Below, in pieces: positions 6,995 through 16,130 of a stretch of DNA of 64,000 bases. Made by a program: the position numbers and the translations under genes. The notes below the pieces were generated by a model that worked only from the letters and a program-made list of their open reading frames with translations, had not been told where the DNA came from and ran no database searches. Position 1 is the first letter of the stretch, and each line of letters begins with the position of its first letter. The DNA comes from JABDLO01 sp041749255 (GTDB lineage: Bacteria; Bacteroidota; Bacteroidia; Chitinophagales; Saprospiraceae): assembly GCA_041749255.1 (NCBI GenBank), contig JBGTBR010000067.1, forward strand, positions 1 to 64,000, given 5' to 3'.

Positions 6995-8452
6995 CTATTC
7001 TTCCTTTAATATCTTATACAAAGTACCTCGCTGCACAGTTTCATTTAGTTCCATACCATTCAGGAGGGAAAGATCTGCTAACCAATCCTGCTTCATTCCC
7101 TGCGATGTCAGTAATTGTTGAAGTGTGGAAGTAGAAGAAGCGGTCACAATTCGCACCCTGGTAGGTTTTTTGTTCAGTTTACTGGCATCTGTCAATGCCT
7201 TGAAATTGGTCATAGTGTATTGAAAAGTATTTTGCTGAGAGGCAAATTGTTCTCTAGTAGATACTCCATATATGAGGTAGATATTATTATTATAATTAAT
7301 GAAATAAGACAATAATCTCAAAACCTGAGGTGCTTGCCCTTGTGCAGGAGGTGGAGAATAATCAGTTACCATTGCCAGAGCCTGATTGCCATGTACAGTT
7401 GTGTTTGCTCTTTCTACCACAGTAAGTTCAAAATTTGTAACAAAATGGTCTGCTGCCTCATTCAGTGTGTTTCCTTGTCCGAAAGTCAATGTCATAAGAG
7501 CGCTGCCATCTTCTGGAGCCATTTGGAATTGAGAAGGTGTATTTTGGGTTTTCCATTGACGGGGAACAGGAATCTGGAAACGGAGTGTAGGGTGATAGAA
7601 AAAATCATTTTCTACGAAACCCTGACGGGGATCTTCCCCATGTACCAGACCATCGATCATCTTAAGGTAACTATCTCGATTTATACTCAAATTAGCACCT
7701 GGATTGGCTTGTTGCCATTCTACTGCCCATTCATGGACTTTCCTGTTTCTGTCACCCGGATCGGGGTGGGTCGACATAAAAGTAGGTAAGGAACCTCCTC
7801 CTCCCTGGTCACTTGCTTTCTTGAGAGTATTAAAAAAATCTGCCATTTCTTTGGCATCGTATCCTATTTGAGAAGAGTACTCAACACCGAGTTGATCGGA
7901 TTGGGTCTCGTCGTCTCTGCCGTATTTTAAAAACAACAATTGCAGGCCTGCAAATGCCTGATCACCAAAATTTCTAAAATCTTCGGAAACCACCATTGCG
8001 CCAATCAGAGCAATACTACCCAACATTTGTCTGGTTTGCTGCTGAACGCTATGGCGGGCTGTGATATGTCCGATTTCATGTCCCAACACTCCGGCAAATT
8101 CTGCTTCGTTGTTAAAATGGGCCAGAATACCACGTGTAAAATACACATAGCCTCCGGGAACGGCGAATGCATTGATGGCTGGCGAATCCAATACTCTAAA
8201 GTTATACTCCAGATTAGGCCGGTGACTGATGGCTCCCATCGCTTTTCCCTTTTGGTTGATAAATTGCATAAGGCGATCGTCATCGTACAGCCCGTACATA
8301 TTTATAATTTGCGGGTCATACTCCTTCCCCATGGCGATTTCCTGGTTTTCAGTGACAAAGGACAACTCCTTCTTTCCGGTAACTGGATTTACTGCACACG
8401 AAGCAATGAAAAAAAATAATGAAATGAAGAAAAAATGTTTAAGATGATACAT
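6995..8452 (-). CDS. M48 family lipoprotein metalloprotease
   Basis: A 485-residue Zn protease anchored as a lipoprotein: signal with lipobox FIASC and acylated Cys19. The peptidase M48 domain (about 35-250) carries HEIGH (His125, Glu126, His129), with the third ligand likely Glu182 in DETQSD. The C-terminal part ends with a small domain (about 428-485) resembling the one that closes several M48 lipoproteins. Relatives such as BepA/LoiP degrade or help assemble outer-membrane proteins in the periplasm. The gene is alone on its strand and converges on the second tRNA-Leu copy. Confidence 0.88.
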   Translation of the reverse strand: MYHLKHFFFISLFFFIASCAVNPVTGKKELSFVTENQEIAMGKEYDPQIINMYGLYDDDRLMQFINQKGKAMGAISHRPNLEYNFRVLDSPAINAFAVPGGYVYFTRGILAHFNNEAEFAGVLGHEIGHITARHSVQQQTRQMLGSIALIGAMVVSEDFRNFGDQAFAGLQLLFLKYGRDDETQSDQLGVEYSSQIGYDAKEMADFFNTLKKASDQGGGGSLPTFMSTHPDPGDRNRKVHEWAVEWQQANPGANLSINRDSYLKMIDGLVHGEDPRQGFVENDFFYHPTLRFQIPVPRQWKTQNTPSQFQMAPEDGSALMTLTFGQGNTLNEAADHFVTNFELTVVERANTTVHGNQALAMVTDYSPPPAQGQAPQVLRLLSYFINYNNNIYLIYGVSTREQFASQQNTFQYTMTNFKALTDASKLNKKPTRVRIVTASSTSTLQQLLTSQGMKQDWLADLSLLNGMELNETVQRGTLYKILKEE

Positions 8453-8730
8453 GGGCGTATGAATTGATTAATAATGACTAAGTAAATGTTAACGGTTAAT
8501 TGGGTGTATACATTTCTGGAACACTATTATTTATGAAATGATTTATAATATTAGTTTTATTTTTAAGCCTTTTAAAAATTTTATTATGCTAGTGAGCAAA
8601 TAGTTGCAAACTTCAATTTGCCATATTCAAATTTCACCTAAACAAAAATAGATAAATAAAATTAATTTATATAAGAGGCATCAGTTGGAAAACTGCCTAT
8701 CTTACATTTTCTTTTCAATAGTATTAAACG

Positions 8731-9432
8731 ATGAAACGATATACTCCATCCATACTCACTTCACTAAACCTGATACTTGGTTTTGTAGGCATAGTCGACC
8801 GAAACATCCAAACGGCTGCCCTGATTATATTGGTGTGTATAATTCTGGATGTGTTTGACGGGAGGGCTGCAAGACATTTTAAGGCTCAATCTGATATGGG
8901 TAAGGAACTGGACTCTTTGGCTGATTTGGTCAGTTTTGGAGTCTTGCCGGCCACCATATATTTTACTTTTAGTCCATTAGGTGGTGTTTTGACTTATGTT
9001 TTTCCTGCTTTAATAGTATTAGGCAGTGCTCTCAGATTAGCCAAATTCAACACTTTATCACACTCGGACTATTTTATGGGACTGCCTACCCCTGCTTCGG
9101 CTTTGTTTTTTTCCGGTTTATTTTTTAGTCGTGGGTTGGAGAATGATTTTACCAATGAATGGATCACGCAACCGGTAGGGTATGTACTCATTCCATTGTT
9201 TTTCTTTATCATGATGCTTGCACCGGTAAGGATGATGTCATTTAAAGGAAAATTAACTTCAAGGAAAGATTACGTCTACCCTTTGATATTACTGGGAGTC
9301 TTCATTATCACTTGGGTGTTTGTCCACATAGGGTTAGCGATACAAATCTCAGTAATGCTTTACATTGTAATGTCATTTGTACAAAATTTTTTCAGGCTTG
9401 AAAGTGTCCAGAAAAAAGGAAAACATATTTGA
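8731..9432 (+). CDS. pssA: CDP-diacylglycerol--serine O-phosphatidyltransferase
   Basis: A 233-residue membrane enzyme that joins CDP-diacylglycerol and serine to make phosphatidylserine, the precursor of phosphatidylethanolamine. The CDP-alcohol phosphotransferase motif is complete: D40-x2-D43-G44-x2-A47-R48-x8-G57-x3-D61-x3-D65. About seven hydrophobic helices span the chain, and the length fits the shorter, Bacillus-type PssA found in Bacteroidota. The gene stands alone between the divergent M48 gene and the ferredoxin gene. The assignment to serine rather than another alcohol rests on overall resemblance. Confidence 0.9.
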   Translation: MKRYTPSILTSLNLILGFVGIVDRNIQTAALIILVCIILDVFDGRAARHFKAQSDMGKELDSLADLVSFGVLPATIYFTFSPLGGVLTYVFPALIVLGSALRLAKFNTLSHSDYFMGLPTPASALFFSGLFFSRGLENDFTNEWITQPVGYVLIPLFFFIMMLAPVRMMSFKGKLTSRKDYVYPLILLGVFIITWVFVHIGLAIQISVMLYIVMSFVQNFFRLESVQKKGKHI

Positions 9433-9523
9433 TATCCAGAATAATCCAATTCCTTACCCTATTATTATCTTTGAACTTTTATTTTTGATTTTCGTTTGGA
9501 AAACCTAAAGGAAAGAATTAGTT

Positions 9524-9871
9524 ATGGCCATTATAATAACCGATGAATGCATCAACTGTGGAGCTTGTGAGCCTGAATGCCCCAATAACGCCATCTATGA
9601 AGGCGGGATCGAGTGGGCTATGAAAGATGGAACTTCCCTTCAGGGTAACTATACTCTGGAAGACGGTACCATTGTGGATGTAGCTGATGCTCTCAATCCC
9701 GTATCCGATGAATACTACTATATAGTCCCCGATAAATGCACAGAATGCGTCGGTTTTCACGAGGAGCCTCAATGTGCTGCTGTGTGTCCCGTTGATTGCT
9801 GTGTTCCCGATCCGGACAGAATAGAATCAGAAGACATATTGCTGGCAAGAAAAACCAAGTTACATCTTTGA
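9524..9871 (+). CDS. 2[4Fe-4S] ferredoxin
   Basis: 115 residues with two cluster motifs: CINCGACEPECP (7-18) and C-x2-C-x8-C-x3-CPVDCC (about 72-91). Between them lies an insertion of about 50 residues, and the second motif has the widened C-x8-C spacing seen in ferredoxins of the Allochromatium/YfhL type, which have low-potential clusters. It is a soluble one-electron carrier; the partner enzyme is not encoded next to it. A good -7 box (TATCTTTG, 9466-9473) lies 50 bases upstream, without a clear -33 element. Confidence 0.9.
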   Translation: MAIIITDECINCGACEPECPNNAIYEGGIEWAMKDGTSLQGNYTLEDGTIVDVADALNPVSDEYYYIVPDKCTECVGFHEEPQCAAVCPVDCCVPDPDRIESEDILLARKTKLHL

Positions 9872-10071
9872 TATTGTGTGAATTAAATTACTTGATTAAA
9901 GTCATACTTTAATAGCCAAAGTAAAACGCAATACTGGTTGGAAGTATAAGTTATTTAATCTGCTTTTCAAGCTAAAAGAGGAGGTTCCCTAAATTCCATA
10001 AATTTTGTTATTTTTAGGATTAAATAAAAAGAGTGGTTTTGATACAAACTGATGCTGTGCATGTGTTTAAA

Positions 10072-10629
10072 ATGCTATTGGTTCGGATAATAAAACAATC
10101 AATAATGCTGACGATTTTCTTGGTTCTTTATGACAATCCACTTAAAGCACAGGATTATCATAAATCTAACTTTATCGGGCTGAACCCAAGTATAACAGTC
10201 GAACCATTCTATGAAAAAGAAGAATTGGACATAAACATTTTACCGCTTGTATATCAAAGACCATTAACAAAAAGATTTGATATTAGACTCACTTCAATAT
10301 GTAACTTTGGGATAAGAAACAATGGAAATGAAATTAGTCATTTTGGAGTCGAGACAGCTCTGCCAATATTTTTTAAAATAAAGGAAGAGAAAAAAGAAAG
10401 TTCAAAAGGAATTTTTGTTGCACCAATTTTAAGCCTGACAAGAAATAGGATTGAAGAGCATAATAATGTCGGACTTTGGATTGAACCCGGATACAATTTA
10501 TTGTTTGACAATACATTTGCAATGACTTTCGGACTCCAATTAGGTGGAACTTATTTTGCCTATGACAATGGTCAATCACAATGGAGAAATCACTTTGGAG
10601 TTAAGATTATTATTGGAAAATGGCTATAA
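10072..10629 (+). CDS. Secreted or outer-membrane hypothetical protein
   Basis: The frame opens at a GTG at 10033, but the ATG at 10072 or the next at 10105 gives a better signal peptide (hydrophobic MLTIFLVLYDNPLKAQ, cleavage after KAQ), so I start it at 10072. The mature part of about 155 residues alternates short amphipathic strands (for example FDIRLTSICNFGIR and FAMTFGLQLGGTYF) and ends in GVKIIIGKWL, as small outer-membrane beta-barrels do. I do not recognise a family. It has no operon partner. Confidence 0.6.
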   Translation: MLLVRIIKQSIMLTIFLVLYDNPLKAQDYHKSNFIGLNPSITVEPFYEKEELDINILPLVYQRPLTKRFDIRLTSICNFGIRNNGNEISHFGVETALPIFFKIKEEKKESSKGIFVAPILSLTRNRIEEHNNVGLWIEPGYNLLFDNTFAMTFGLQLGGTYFAYDNGQSQWRNHFGVKIIIGKWL

Positions 10630-11109
10630 AGGCGATAGTTCATAATTTTATTGGCTAAAACGGCAACAGGTTCGATTTTTCGTCTACTGTGTTTAACCAA
10701 AAGGTTTAAGAATTTAATAATGAAATTGACAGGTCACCGGAGCATATGCAAAGTATGCCCCGACTTTATGTTTGAACAAAGACATTTGGAGTAATTTACA
10801 AACTATGGGGTTAATATGCGCCTGTTTATATTTTGAAATACCTTCTACATGTGGCTCAAGATTCTTGATAACAATGGTTTCGAAAGAAAAATCCTTTTGA
10901 GACATACTTTGTGTACTAATTTCATTTAATTTTATCTGCAATTTTTTAGTTTAGCATGATAATTCCAAAGCTTCAGTCCTGATCCCTGCAGACAAAGGTC
11001 AAATCATGTAATATGGAGTGGAATGGAAATTATAGATATATTTTGATTGGGGTCAGTCAAAAGGAACGACAGAGGATAAAGTGAATTAATTTTAAAAATA
11101 TAAAATCAA
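10630..11109. other. Intergenic stretch without recognisable gene
   Basis: A 75-codon minus-strand frame at 10714-10941 lacks a signal, motif or plausible promoter and I do not accept it. No repeat or RNA gene was seen. A TATATTTTG sequence near 11034 could be an imperfect -7 box for the cytochrome gene downstream. Confidence 0.45.
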
Positions 11110-12102
11110 ATGAAACGAACAATCAATATTCTAAAATGGGTTGGCATAGTACTTGTCCTTCTGCTTATTGGCCTGTTTGCCTTTGTCCAATTCTCCTGGG
11201 ACAAAAAGTATGATGTCCCCTATCCCGATATAAAAGCAACTAGTGACTCAGCTGTAATCGCAAGAGGCAGGCACCTTGTCTTTGGACCGGCTCATTGCGT
11301 AACCTGCCATGTACCTTTGGATAAAGTCAAAGAAGCAGAAGAAGGCAAAGAGTTGCCACTCAGTGGAGGGTGGGAATTGAGTATACCACCAGGCATATTC
11401 AGAGCTCCGAATATTACCCCCGACATAGAAACAGGTATTGGTAAATTGACTGATGGGGAAATCGCACGGACTTTGCGTTATTCTGTTAACAAAAACAATG
11501 GTATTGTTTTTCCTTTTATGCCTTTTCAGGAACTCAGTGATGAAGACTTAACAGCCATTGTTTCATTCCTGCGGGCTCAGGAACCCGTCAATCATAAAGT
11601 TGAACCATCAAAATACAACTTTTTAGGTAAAGTGGTTATGGCTTTTGGAATGATTAAACCTGAAGGCCCGAAGAATACTCCGCCCAAATCTGTAGCTATT
11701 GATTCAACAATAGCATACGGATCATATTTGGCCAATAGTGTGGCAAATTGCAATGGCTGTCATACAAAAAGGGATTTAAATACAGGGGCATTTATCGGGC
11801 CTCCTTTTGCCGGAGGATTCCAAATGCCTCCTGATGATTTTTCAGAAGGATATTCCTTCATTTCTCCAAACCTGACACCGCATAAAGAAACCGGTATTAT
11901 AGCATACTGGAACGAATCTACATTTATAACCAGGATGCGGGGAGGTAGGGTTCATAAAGGAAGTCCTATGTCCTGGGGTACAGTTGCAAAAATGACCAAC
12001 CTTGAATTAAAGGCCATCTATCGCTACTTGCAATCCCTCGATCCTGTGGATAATAAAATAGAAAAGATCGTATTTGCTCCGGGGGAAGAATTCCCAAAAT
12101 AG
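11110..12102 (+). CDS. Diheme c-type cytochrome
   Basis: 330 residues with one N-terminal membrane helix (10-28) that anchors it facing the periplasm, and two cytochrome c domains. Heme motifs are CVTCH (63-67) and CNGCH (214-218). Likely axial Met ligands are in PFMPF (about 137) and SPMSWG (about 297). The layout resembles the cytochrome subunits of membrane dehydrogenases such as alcohol or sugar dehydrogenases, which pass electrons to the respiratory chain, but no dehydrogenase gene is adjacent. It appears to be a single-gene unit. Confidence 0.85.
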   Translation: MKRTINILKWVGIVLVLLLIGLFAFVQFSWDKKYDVPYPDIKATSDSAVIARGRHLVFGPAHCVTCHVPLDKVKEAEEGKELPLSGGWELSIPPGIFRAPNITPDIETGIGKLTDGEIARTLRYSVNKNNGIVFPFMPFQELSDEDLTAIVSFLRAQEPVNHKVEPSKYNFLGKVVMAFGMIKPEGPKNTPPKSVAIDSTIAYGSYLANSVANCNGCHTKRDLNTGAFIGPPFAGGFQMPPDDFSEGYSFISPNLTPHKETGIIAYWNESTFITRMRGGRVHKGSPMSWGTVAKMTNLELKAIYRYLQSLDPVDNKIEKIVFAPGEEFPK

Positions 12103-12384
12103 GCATATAGGAAAAGAAACAATGGGCAATCCCAACATTGCCTCCAAAAGCAATAATGTAATTGCTAGTTCCCGCCCTTTTACATTTCTTCAGAATTTCA
12201 GCTTAGTGTTAACAGTCTTATCCCGATAAGTATCAATATCAAATACACCCAAGGTGGCTCCATCTCTATTTAGCAAATCTATTCATATGAATATTTATGG
12301 AAATTCTCAATATTGTTGAGTTTGAAAAAAATGAGAGGGTATTTTTTATAAAAATATTGCATACCTTAATGAAAATTAAGTAAA

Positions 12385-12891
12385 ATGACAAATTTAATCC
12401 CTAAACAAAGAAAATTCTGGATTACAACTTTCTTAGCCTGGATATTATTTATTGGAATTGACTTCTTTTTCCATGCATCTCTTTTACGTTCCTATTGGAA
12501 TGAAGATGTAGTAGCCTTTAAACCACTTGTTGATTTATTTGTATTAATTCCTGCTGGATATTTAAGTTTTTTTCTTTTGACTCTCTTGTTTGGCTACGTT
12601 TTTTGTAGGATATATACAACAAAGCCAATCAGATCAGAAGTAGTTCGATTTTCAATATTGGTTAGCTTTTTATTTTCAGCCAGTAATTTTTTTGGTCAAT
12701 TATCATATTTAAACATACCCCTAAAGCACTTATTGCTATTTAATTTGGTTTACTTTATTGAAATATTTATAGTAATATTCTTCTTTTACAAAGCAATGTT
12801 TGCCGAAAAGTATTCCAAAATAACTAGGTATACACTAATCATTTTCTTTATATTAATCTTGATCGGAATCATCATTCAAAACATTTTTTAG
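12385..12891 (+). CDS. Multi-spanning membrane protein, unknown
   Basis: 168 residues, very hydrophobic and rich in Phe, Leu and Ile, with about five helices (13-30, 45-70, 82-103, 112-134, 142-167) and no signal peptidase site. Charged residues lie only in short loops. I do not recognise the family or any catalytic motif. The start follows an AT-rich leader, and there is no obvious partner: the repeat-flanked GxxExxY locus begins 30 bp after its stop. Confidence 0.5.
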   Translation: MTNLIPKQRKFWITTFLAWILFIGIDFFFHASLLRSYWNEDVVAFKPLVDLFVLIPAGYLSFFLLTLLFGYVFCRIYTTKPIRSEVVRFSILVSFLFSASNFFGQLSYLNIPLKHLLLFNLVYFIEIFIVIFFFYKAMFAEKYSKITRYTLIIFFILILIGIIIQNIF

Positions 12892-12920
12892 AACTAATAC
12901 CTGTCCTTTTAAAAACAAAA

Positions 12921-12960
12921 TCAATAGAATCTTACAAATAATAAAAATCATAGTTCAGAC
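12921..12960 (-). repeat. GTCTGAAC repeat, copy A
   Basis: Read on the minus strand it starts GTCTGAACTATGATTTTTAT and runs on as ATGATT-like words about ten bases apart. It shares its first 14 bases with copies B, D and E near the GxxExxY gene. Confidence 0.75.
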
Positions 12961-13072
12961 ATATTCCCCTGAACCGAGCCAAAAAATAGATAGACTTAAA
13001 ATAGAGTTATGAATAAGGAGTTTTTTGTTGGAACCAGAAGAGATGTTTTTTTTGTAGAGGGTATGGTAGAAA

Positions 13073-13117
13073 TTGAATCAAAGGAATTATACAAATTATA
13101 AAAATCATAGTTCAGAC
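13073..13117 (-). repeat. GTCTGAAC repeat, copy B
   Basis: Minus-strand sequence begins GTCTGAACTATGATTTTTAT, identical to copy A for about 20 bases. With copy C it forms an outward-facing inverted pair 37 bases apart, just before the GxxExxY gene. Confidence 0.78.
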
Positions 13118-13154
13118 AACAATCTATTTAAATAAAAACCAGGGCTAAGCAATT

Positions 13155-13202
13155 GTCTGAACCATGATTAATGTGATTAAATGATTTGCTATGATTAACA
13201 AG
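13155..13202 (+). repeat. GTCTGAAC repeat, copy C (contains start codon)
   Basis: Starts GTCTGAACCATGATTAATGT and holds the word ATGATTAA twice; the second (13191-13198) supplies the start codon of the GxxExxY gene. It matches copy D over the first 29 bases with only two or three differences. Confidence 0.8.
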
Positions 13203-13613
13203 GATTACAAATACAGCGAATTAACTTCTAAAATAATTGGTTGTGCAATGACTGTGCATGCTGAGTTGGGAAATGGTTTTCAAGAAGTCATCTATCAGCG
13301 TGCCCTGGAAATTGAAATGGGAGATCAAGGTGTTAAATTTTCGCGAGAGTATGAAATGCCTGTGTATTACAAAAATCAGCAAATTGGATTACGAAGAGTT
13401 GATTTTTTAGTAGAAGGTGTCGTAGCCGTTGAGTTAAAAGCCATTATCTTATTGGAGGATGTACATTTGGCACAAGCTATTAATTACTTGGAAGCATACG
13501 ATTTAGAGGTTGGGTTACTCATCAATTTTGGGGCAAAATCATTGGAGTTTAAAAGACTCCAAAACAAATCTTTTAAACAAAAGAACCAAGGAAACCCTTT
13601 GTCTGAACTATGA
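13191..13613 (+). CDS. GxxExxY protein (PDDEXK_3 nuclease-like)
   Basis: 140 residues with the family signature GNGFQEVIYQRAL (about 27-39; the GxxExxY core) and the PDDEXK-type core VDFLVEGVVAVELKA (about 69-83), giving the likely metal- and DNA-binding D and E-x-K residues. The family is common in Bacteroidota and is predicted to be nuclease-like, with no settled function. The start codon lies inside repeat copy C, and the last codons plus stop (SEL-stop) lie inside copy D, so the coding region is bounded by the repeat at both ends. Copies A, B and E flank it. The gene stands alone, as in a small mobile or repeat-associated unit. Confidence 0.85.
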   Translation: MINKDYKYSELTSKIIGCAMTVHAELGNGFQEVIYQRALEIEMGDQGVKFSREYEMPVYYKNQQIGLRRVDFLVEGVVAVELKAIILLEDVHLAQAINYLEAYDLEVGLLINFGAKSLEFKRLQNKSFKQKNQGNPLSEL

Positions 13614-13645
13614 TTAAAGTGATTAAATAGTAAACTATGATGAAC
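13601..13645 (+). repeat. GTCTGAAC repeat, copy D (contains stop codon)
   Basis: Starts GTCTGAACTATGATTAAAGT; its CTATGA supplies the stop of the GxxExxY gene. Direct-repeat partner of copy C and inverted partner of copy E. Confidence 0.8.
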
Positions 13646-13667
13646 ATTAAAAACCCAAATTACAATC

Positions 13668-13714
13668 AAAAAGATTCAAAGAATCATACAAATCATATAA
13701 ATCATAGTTCAGAC
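13668..13714 (-). repeat. GTCTGAAC repeat, copy E
   Basis: Minus strand starts GTCTGAACTATGATTTATAT, followed by ATGATT words. It faces copy D, forming an inverted pair across about 25-70 bases just after the GxxExxY gene. Confidence 0.78.
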
Positions 13715-13768
13715 ATTTTTAAACACCCCCAACAACAAAGAAAGACGAATTCATAATTAGAATTTCCC

Positions 13769-13776
13769 TATTTTTG
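13769..13776 (+). promoter_or_regulatory. Candidate -7 box before TonB-dependent receptor
   Basis: TATTTTTG fits TAnnTTTG, 87 bases before the receptor start. No matching -33 TTG was found, so confidence is low. Confidence 0.3.
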
Positions 13777-13863
13777 CAAATTATATATTAATAATAAAGA
13801 GGGTTACACAGTCTGAAAAATATATAGCAAAGCTGAAATACACATGGATACATATCTGAAATC

Positions 13864-15894
13864 ATGAGAAACAGTTCTGGAATATGGCTAATAAAAATTC
13901 TTGCAATATTTGTGAGCATTGAAATACATGCACAGGATATAGAAATGGATACCCTCTCCAGCTTATATGTAGACTCTGTGTTCATAGAGGGTAGAAAAAA
14001 TCGCGTATTACCATCTAAAAAAGAAATGATTATAGCTGACCAATCCATCCTGGTCATTCCAAGGTTACAAGATTTTCTCAATATTGTACCCGGCGTCGAA
14101 ATGCAATCAGCTACTTTAAATACGCATAGAGTCAATATCCGGGGTATCGGGAGCAGGTCTCCTTTTGCAACATCGAAGATCAGAGCCTATCTGGACGATA
14201 TTCTCCTGACTGATGGCACTGGTGAAACCACCATGGAAGATCTAAATCTTGGAATGTTGGACAGAGTAACGATTTGGCGTGGACCTTCTACTTCAATTTA
14301 TGGAGCGGGTTTGGGTGGCACCATTCTGATGCAAACCAATAGCAAGATGCCTGAAAAGAAAATCAATCTAAGCACAGGCTTAAATATAGGAAACTATGGT
14401 TTAGTCAGGTCTAATTCTGATATAACTTATAAATGGACTGACCAGCAATATACTTATATAAATATTGAAACGATCAATAGTGACGGGTACAGGGCTAACA
14501 ACGAGTTCAGAAAGCAAGTTTATACTTTATTTCACAAATGGACTGGATCAAACAGTCACTTTTCAATGTTTGCCAATCACATAAATCTTTTTGGCGAAAT
14601 TCCATCTTCGCTCACTTTGGATGATTACCGTAACAGACCTGAAATAGCCGCACCCATATGGGCCAATGTATCGGGTTTTGAAGATTATACTAAATCCCGC
14701 TTAGGGCTTAGTTATAGCAAACAATTCAACCCGGACATATCATGGGTGACTACAGGTTATACCTATATATTCAATTCCTATGAACTTCGACCTTTTGATG
14801 TCATAGTAAACAACAGCAAAGCACTGGGTCTTAGATCCAGAATTGGAGAATTGGGAGAAGGAGGACGATGGACAGCGGGTGTCGAAGCTTACACTGAACT
14901 GTTTAATTTCGATATATTTCAACTTGTTATGGGGCAACAGGGGCCATTAATGGAAAGTGACCAAAGCAGGAGATGGCAACTTAATGTATTTGGTGAGTGG
15001 ACTTGGCCAATAAGTGATCGCCTGGAATTTCAGTCCGGCGTGAATATTAATACCACAAATATAGGCCTCGCCAGTCTTGAAGCATCGGGACTGGATAATG
15101 ACCTGGACTATAAGCCCATCATCAGTCCCCGCATGGGTATCACCTGGCAATGGAATCCAATTTGGTCAATACATGTCGATGTGGGGCATGGTTTTGCAAC
15201 TCCGGGTCTGGATGAATCCCTATTGCCCAATGGTACTTTTAATCAGGAAATTCGTCAGGAAAAAGCCTGGAATGCAGAATTGGGGATAGTGGGAATTCAA
15301 GGTAATAATTGGAAGGTTTCTTCCACCCTTTTTTATATGATCGTTGACAATATTCTGGTAAATCGCCAGACGGATGAAGGCTTTCTTTTCGCTGTAAATG
15401 CAGGGAGATCTTTGCATTATGGCTGGGAACCCGAATTTCAATATAGCTTTAGGAGTGCTAAAGACCATCAATTCAATTGGACCATCAATGCCAGTATCGC
15501 CCATTACCGTTTTGTTGATTTTGTAGATCAAGGAGTTGATTTTTCAGGTAATCAACTTACTGGAGTAGCACCGTACAAAGGAAGTGCAAACTTTCAATAT
15601 AAATATAAAACATTGTCATTTAATATTTTAAATAATTATGTTTCATCTATTCCTGTAAATGATGCCAATAGTGAATTCAATGATGCATACCTTCTGACAA
15701 AGATGTTTGCAGGTTTGGAATGGAAATGGGCTCCTGTAAATGTATTATTTACATTAAGCGTCGATAATGTTTTTAATATTGAATATTCGCCCATGATCGC
15801 AGTAAATGCCAGGGCTCCGGTTATCGGTATGCCGCGGTATTACTACCCGGGACTTCCAAGAAATGTTATGATAGGAGTAAAATTAAGTTATTGA
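13864..15894 (+). CDS. TonB-dependent outer-membrane receptor
   Basis: 676 residues: signal peptide ending in IHAQ (about 24), a plug domain (about 45-165) with VNIRGIGSRSPFATSKIRAYLDDI and VTIWRGPSTSIYGAGLGGTI, and a 22-strand-type beta-barrel ending in the outer-membrane signature NVMIGVKLSY. There is no N-terminal carboxypeptidase-like domain, and no SusD partner is adjacent, so it resembles the siderophore/metal class (FecA/CirA-like) rather than a glycan-uptake SusC. The substrate cannot be read from the sequence. It stands alone downstream of the GxxExxY locus. Confidence 0.9.
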   Translation: MRNSSGIWLIKILAIFVSIEIHAQDIEMDTLSSLYVDSVFIEGRKNRVLPSKKEMIIADQSILVIPRLQDFLNIVPGVEMQSATLNTHRVNIRGIGSRSPFATSKIRAYLDDILLTDGTGETTMEDLNLGMLDRVTIWRGPSTSIYGAGLGGTILMQTNSKMPEKKINLSTGLNIGNYGLVRSNSDITYKWTDQQYTYINIETINSDGYRANNEFRKQVYTLFHKWTGSNSHFSMFANHINLFGEIPSSLTLDDYRNRPEIAAPIWANVSGFEDYTKSRLGLSYSKQFNPDISWVTTGYTYIFNSYELRPFDVIVNNSKALGLRSRIGELGEGGRWTAGVEAYTELFNFDIFQLVMGQQGPLMESDQSRRWQLNVFGEWTWPISDRLEFQSGVNINTTNIGLASLEASGLDNDLDYKPIISPRMGITWQWNPIWSIHVDVGHGFATPGLDESLLPNGTFNQEIRQEKAWNAELGIVGIQGNNWKVSSTLFYMIVDNILVNRQTDEGFLFAVNAGRSLHYGWEPEFQYSFRSAKDHQFNWTINASIAHYRFVDFVDQGVDFSGNQLTGVAPYKGSANFQYKYKTLSFNILNNYVSSIPVNDANSEFNDAYLLTKMFAGLEWKWAPVNVLFTLSVDNVFNIEYSPMIAVNARAPVIGMPRYYYPGLPRNVMIGVKLSY

Positions 15895-16130
15895 GCTTGT
15901 ATTGATTGGAATACTGTTGAGAAAATGATGTGGAAAAAAATATATAACTTCAAAAAAATAATAAGATTATATATTAAAATTCCATTGAATATTATATTTT
16001 TGTAGTGAACATCAAACGATTTTAATACGTAATTCGTTTAAGAGTAAGTTTTAGAAGTTATCTGGCCAACAGTTTATTAATAGTTCAGATAAATTATACA
16101 TAGGTACATTGTCATAAAAAAATTATATAA

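Noticed and set aside
7334..8419. Plus-strand frames of 151 and 159 codons
   Set aside because: They lie antisense to the M48 protease, whose motifs are complete.
10714..10941. A 75-codon minus-strand frame
   Set aside because: No leader, motif, promoter or recognisable family; composition fits chance.
13155..13714. Insertion sequence around the GxxExxY gene
   Set aside because: No transposase, no target-site duplication and no terminal inverted repeat of the usual kind; the repeats are a dispersed family with mixed directions.
15985..16002. Promoter for the thioredoxin-fold gene at TTG/TATTTTTG
   Set aside because: The TTG is only 7 bases from the -7 box, and the gene starts 130 bases later; not strong enough to list as a promoter.
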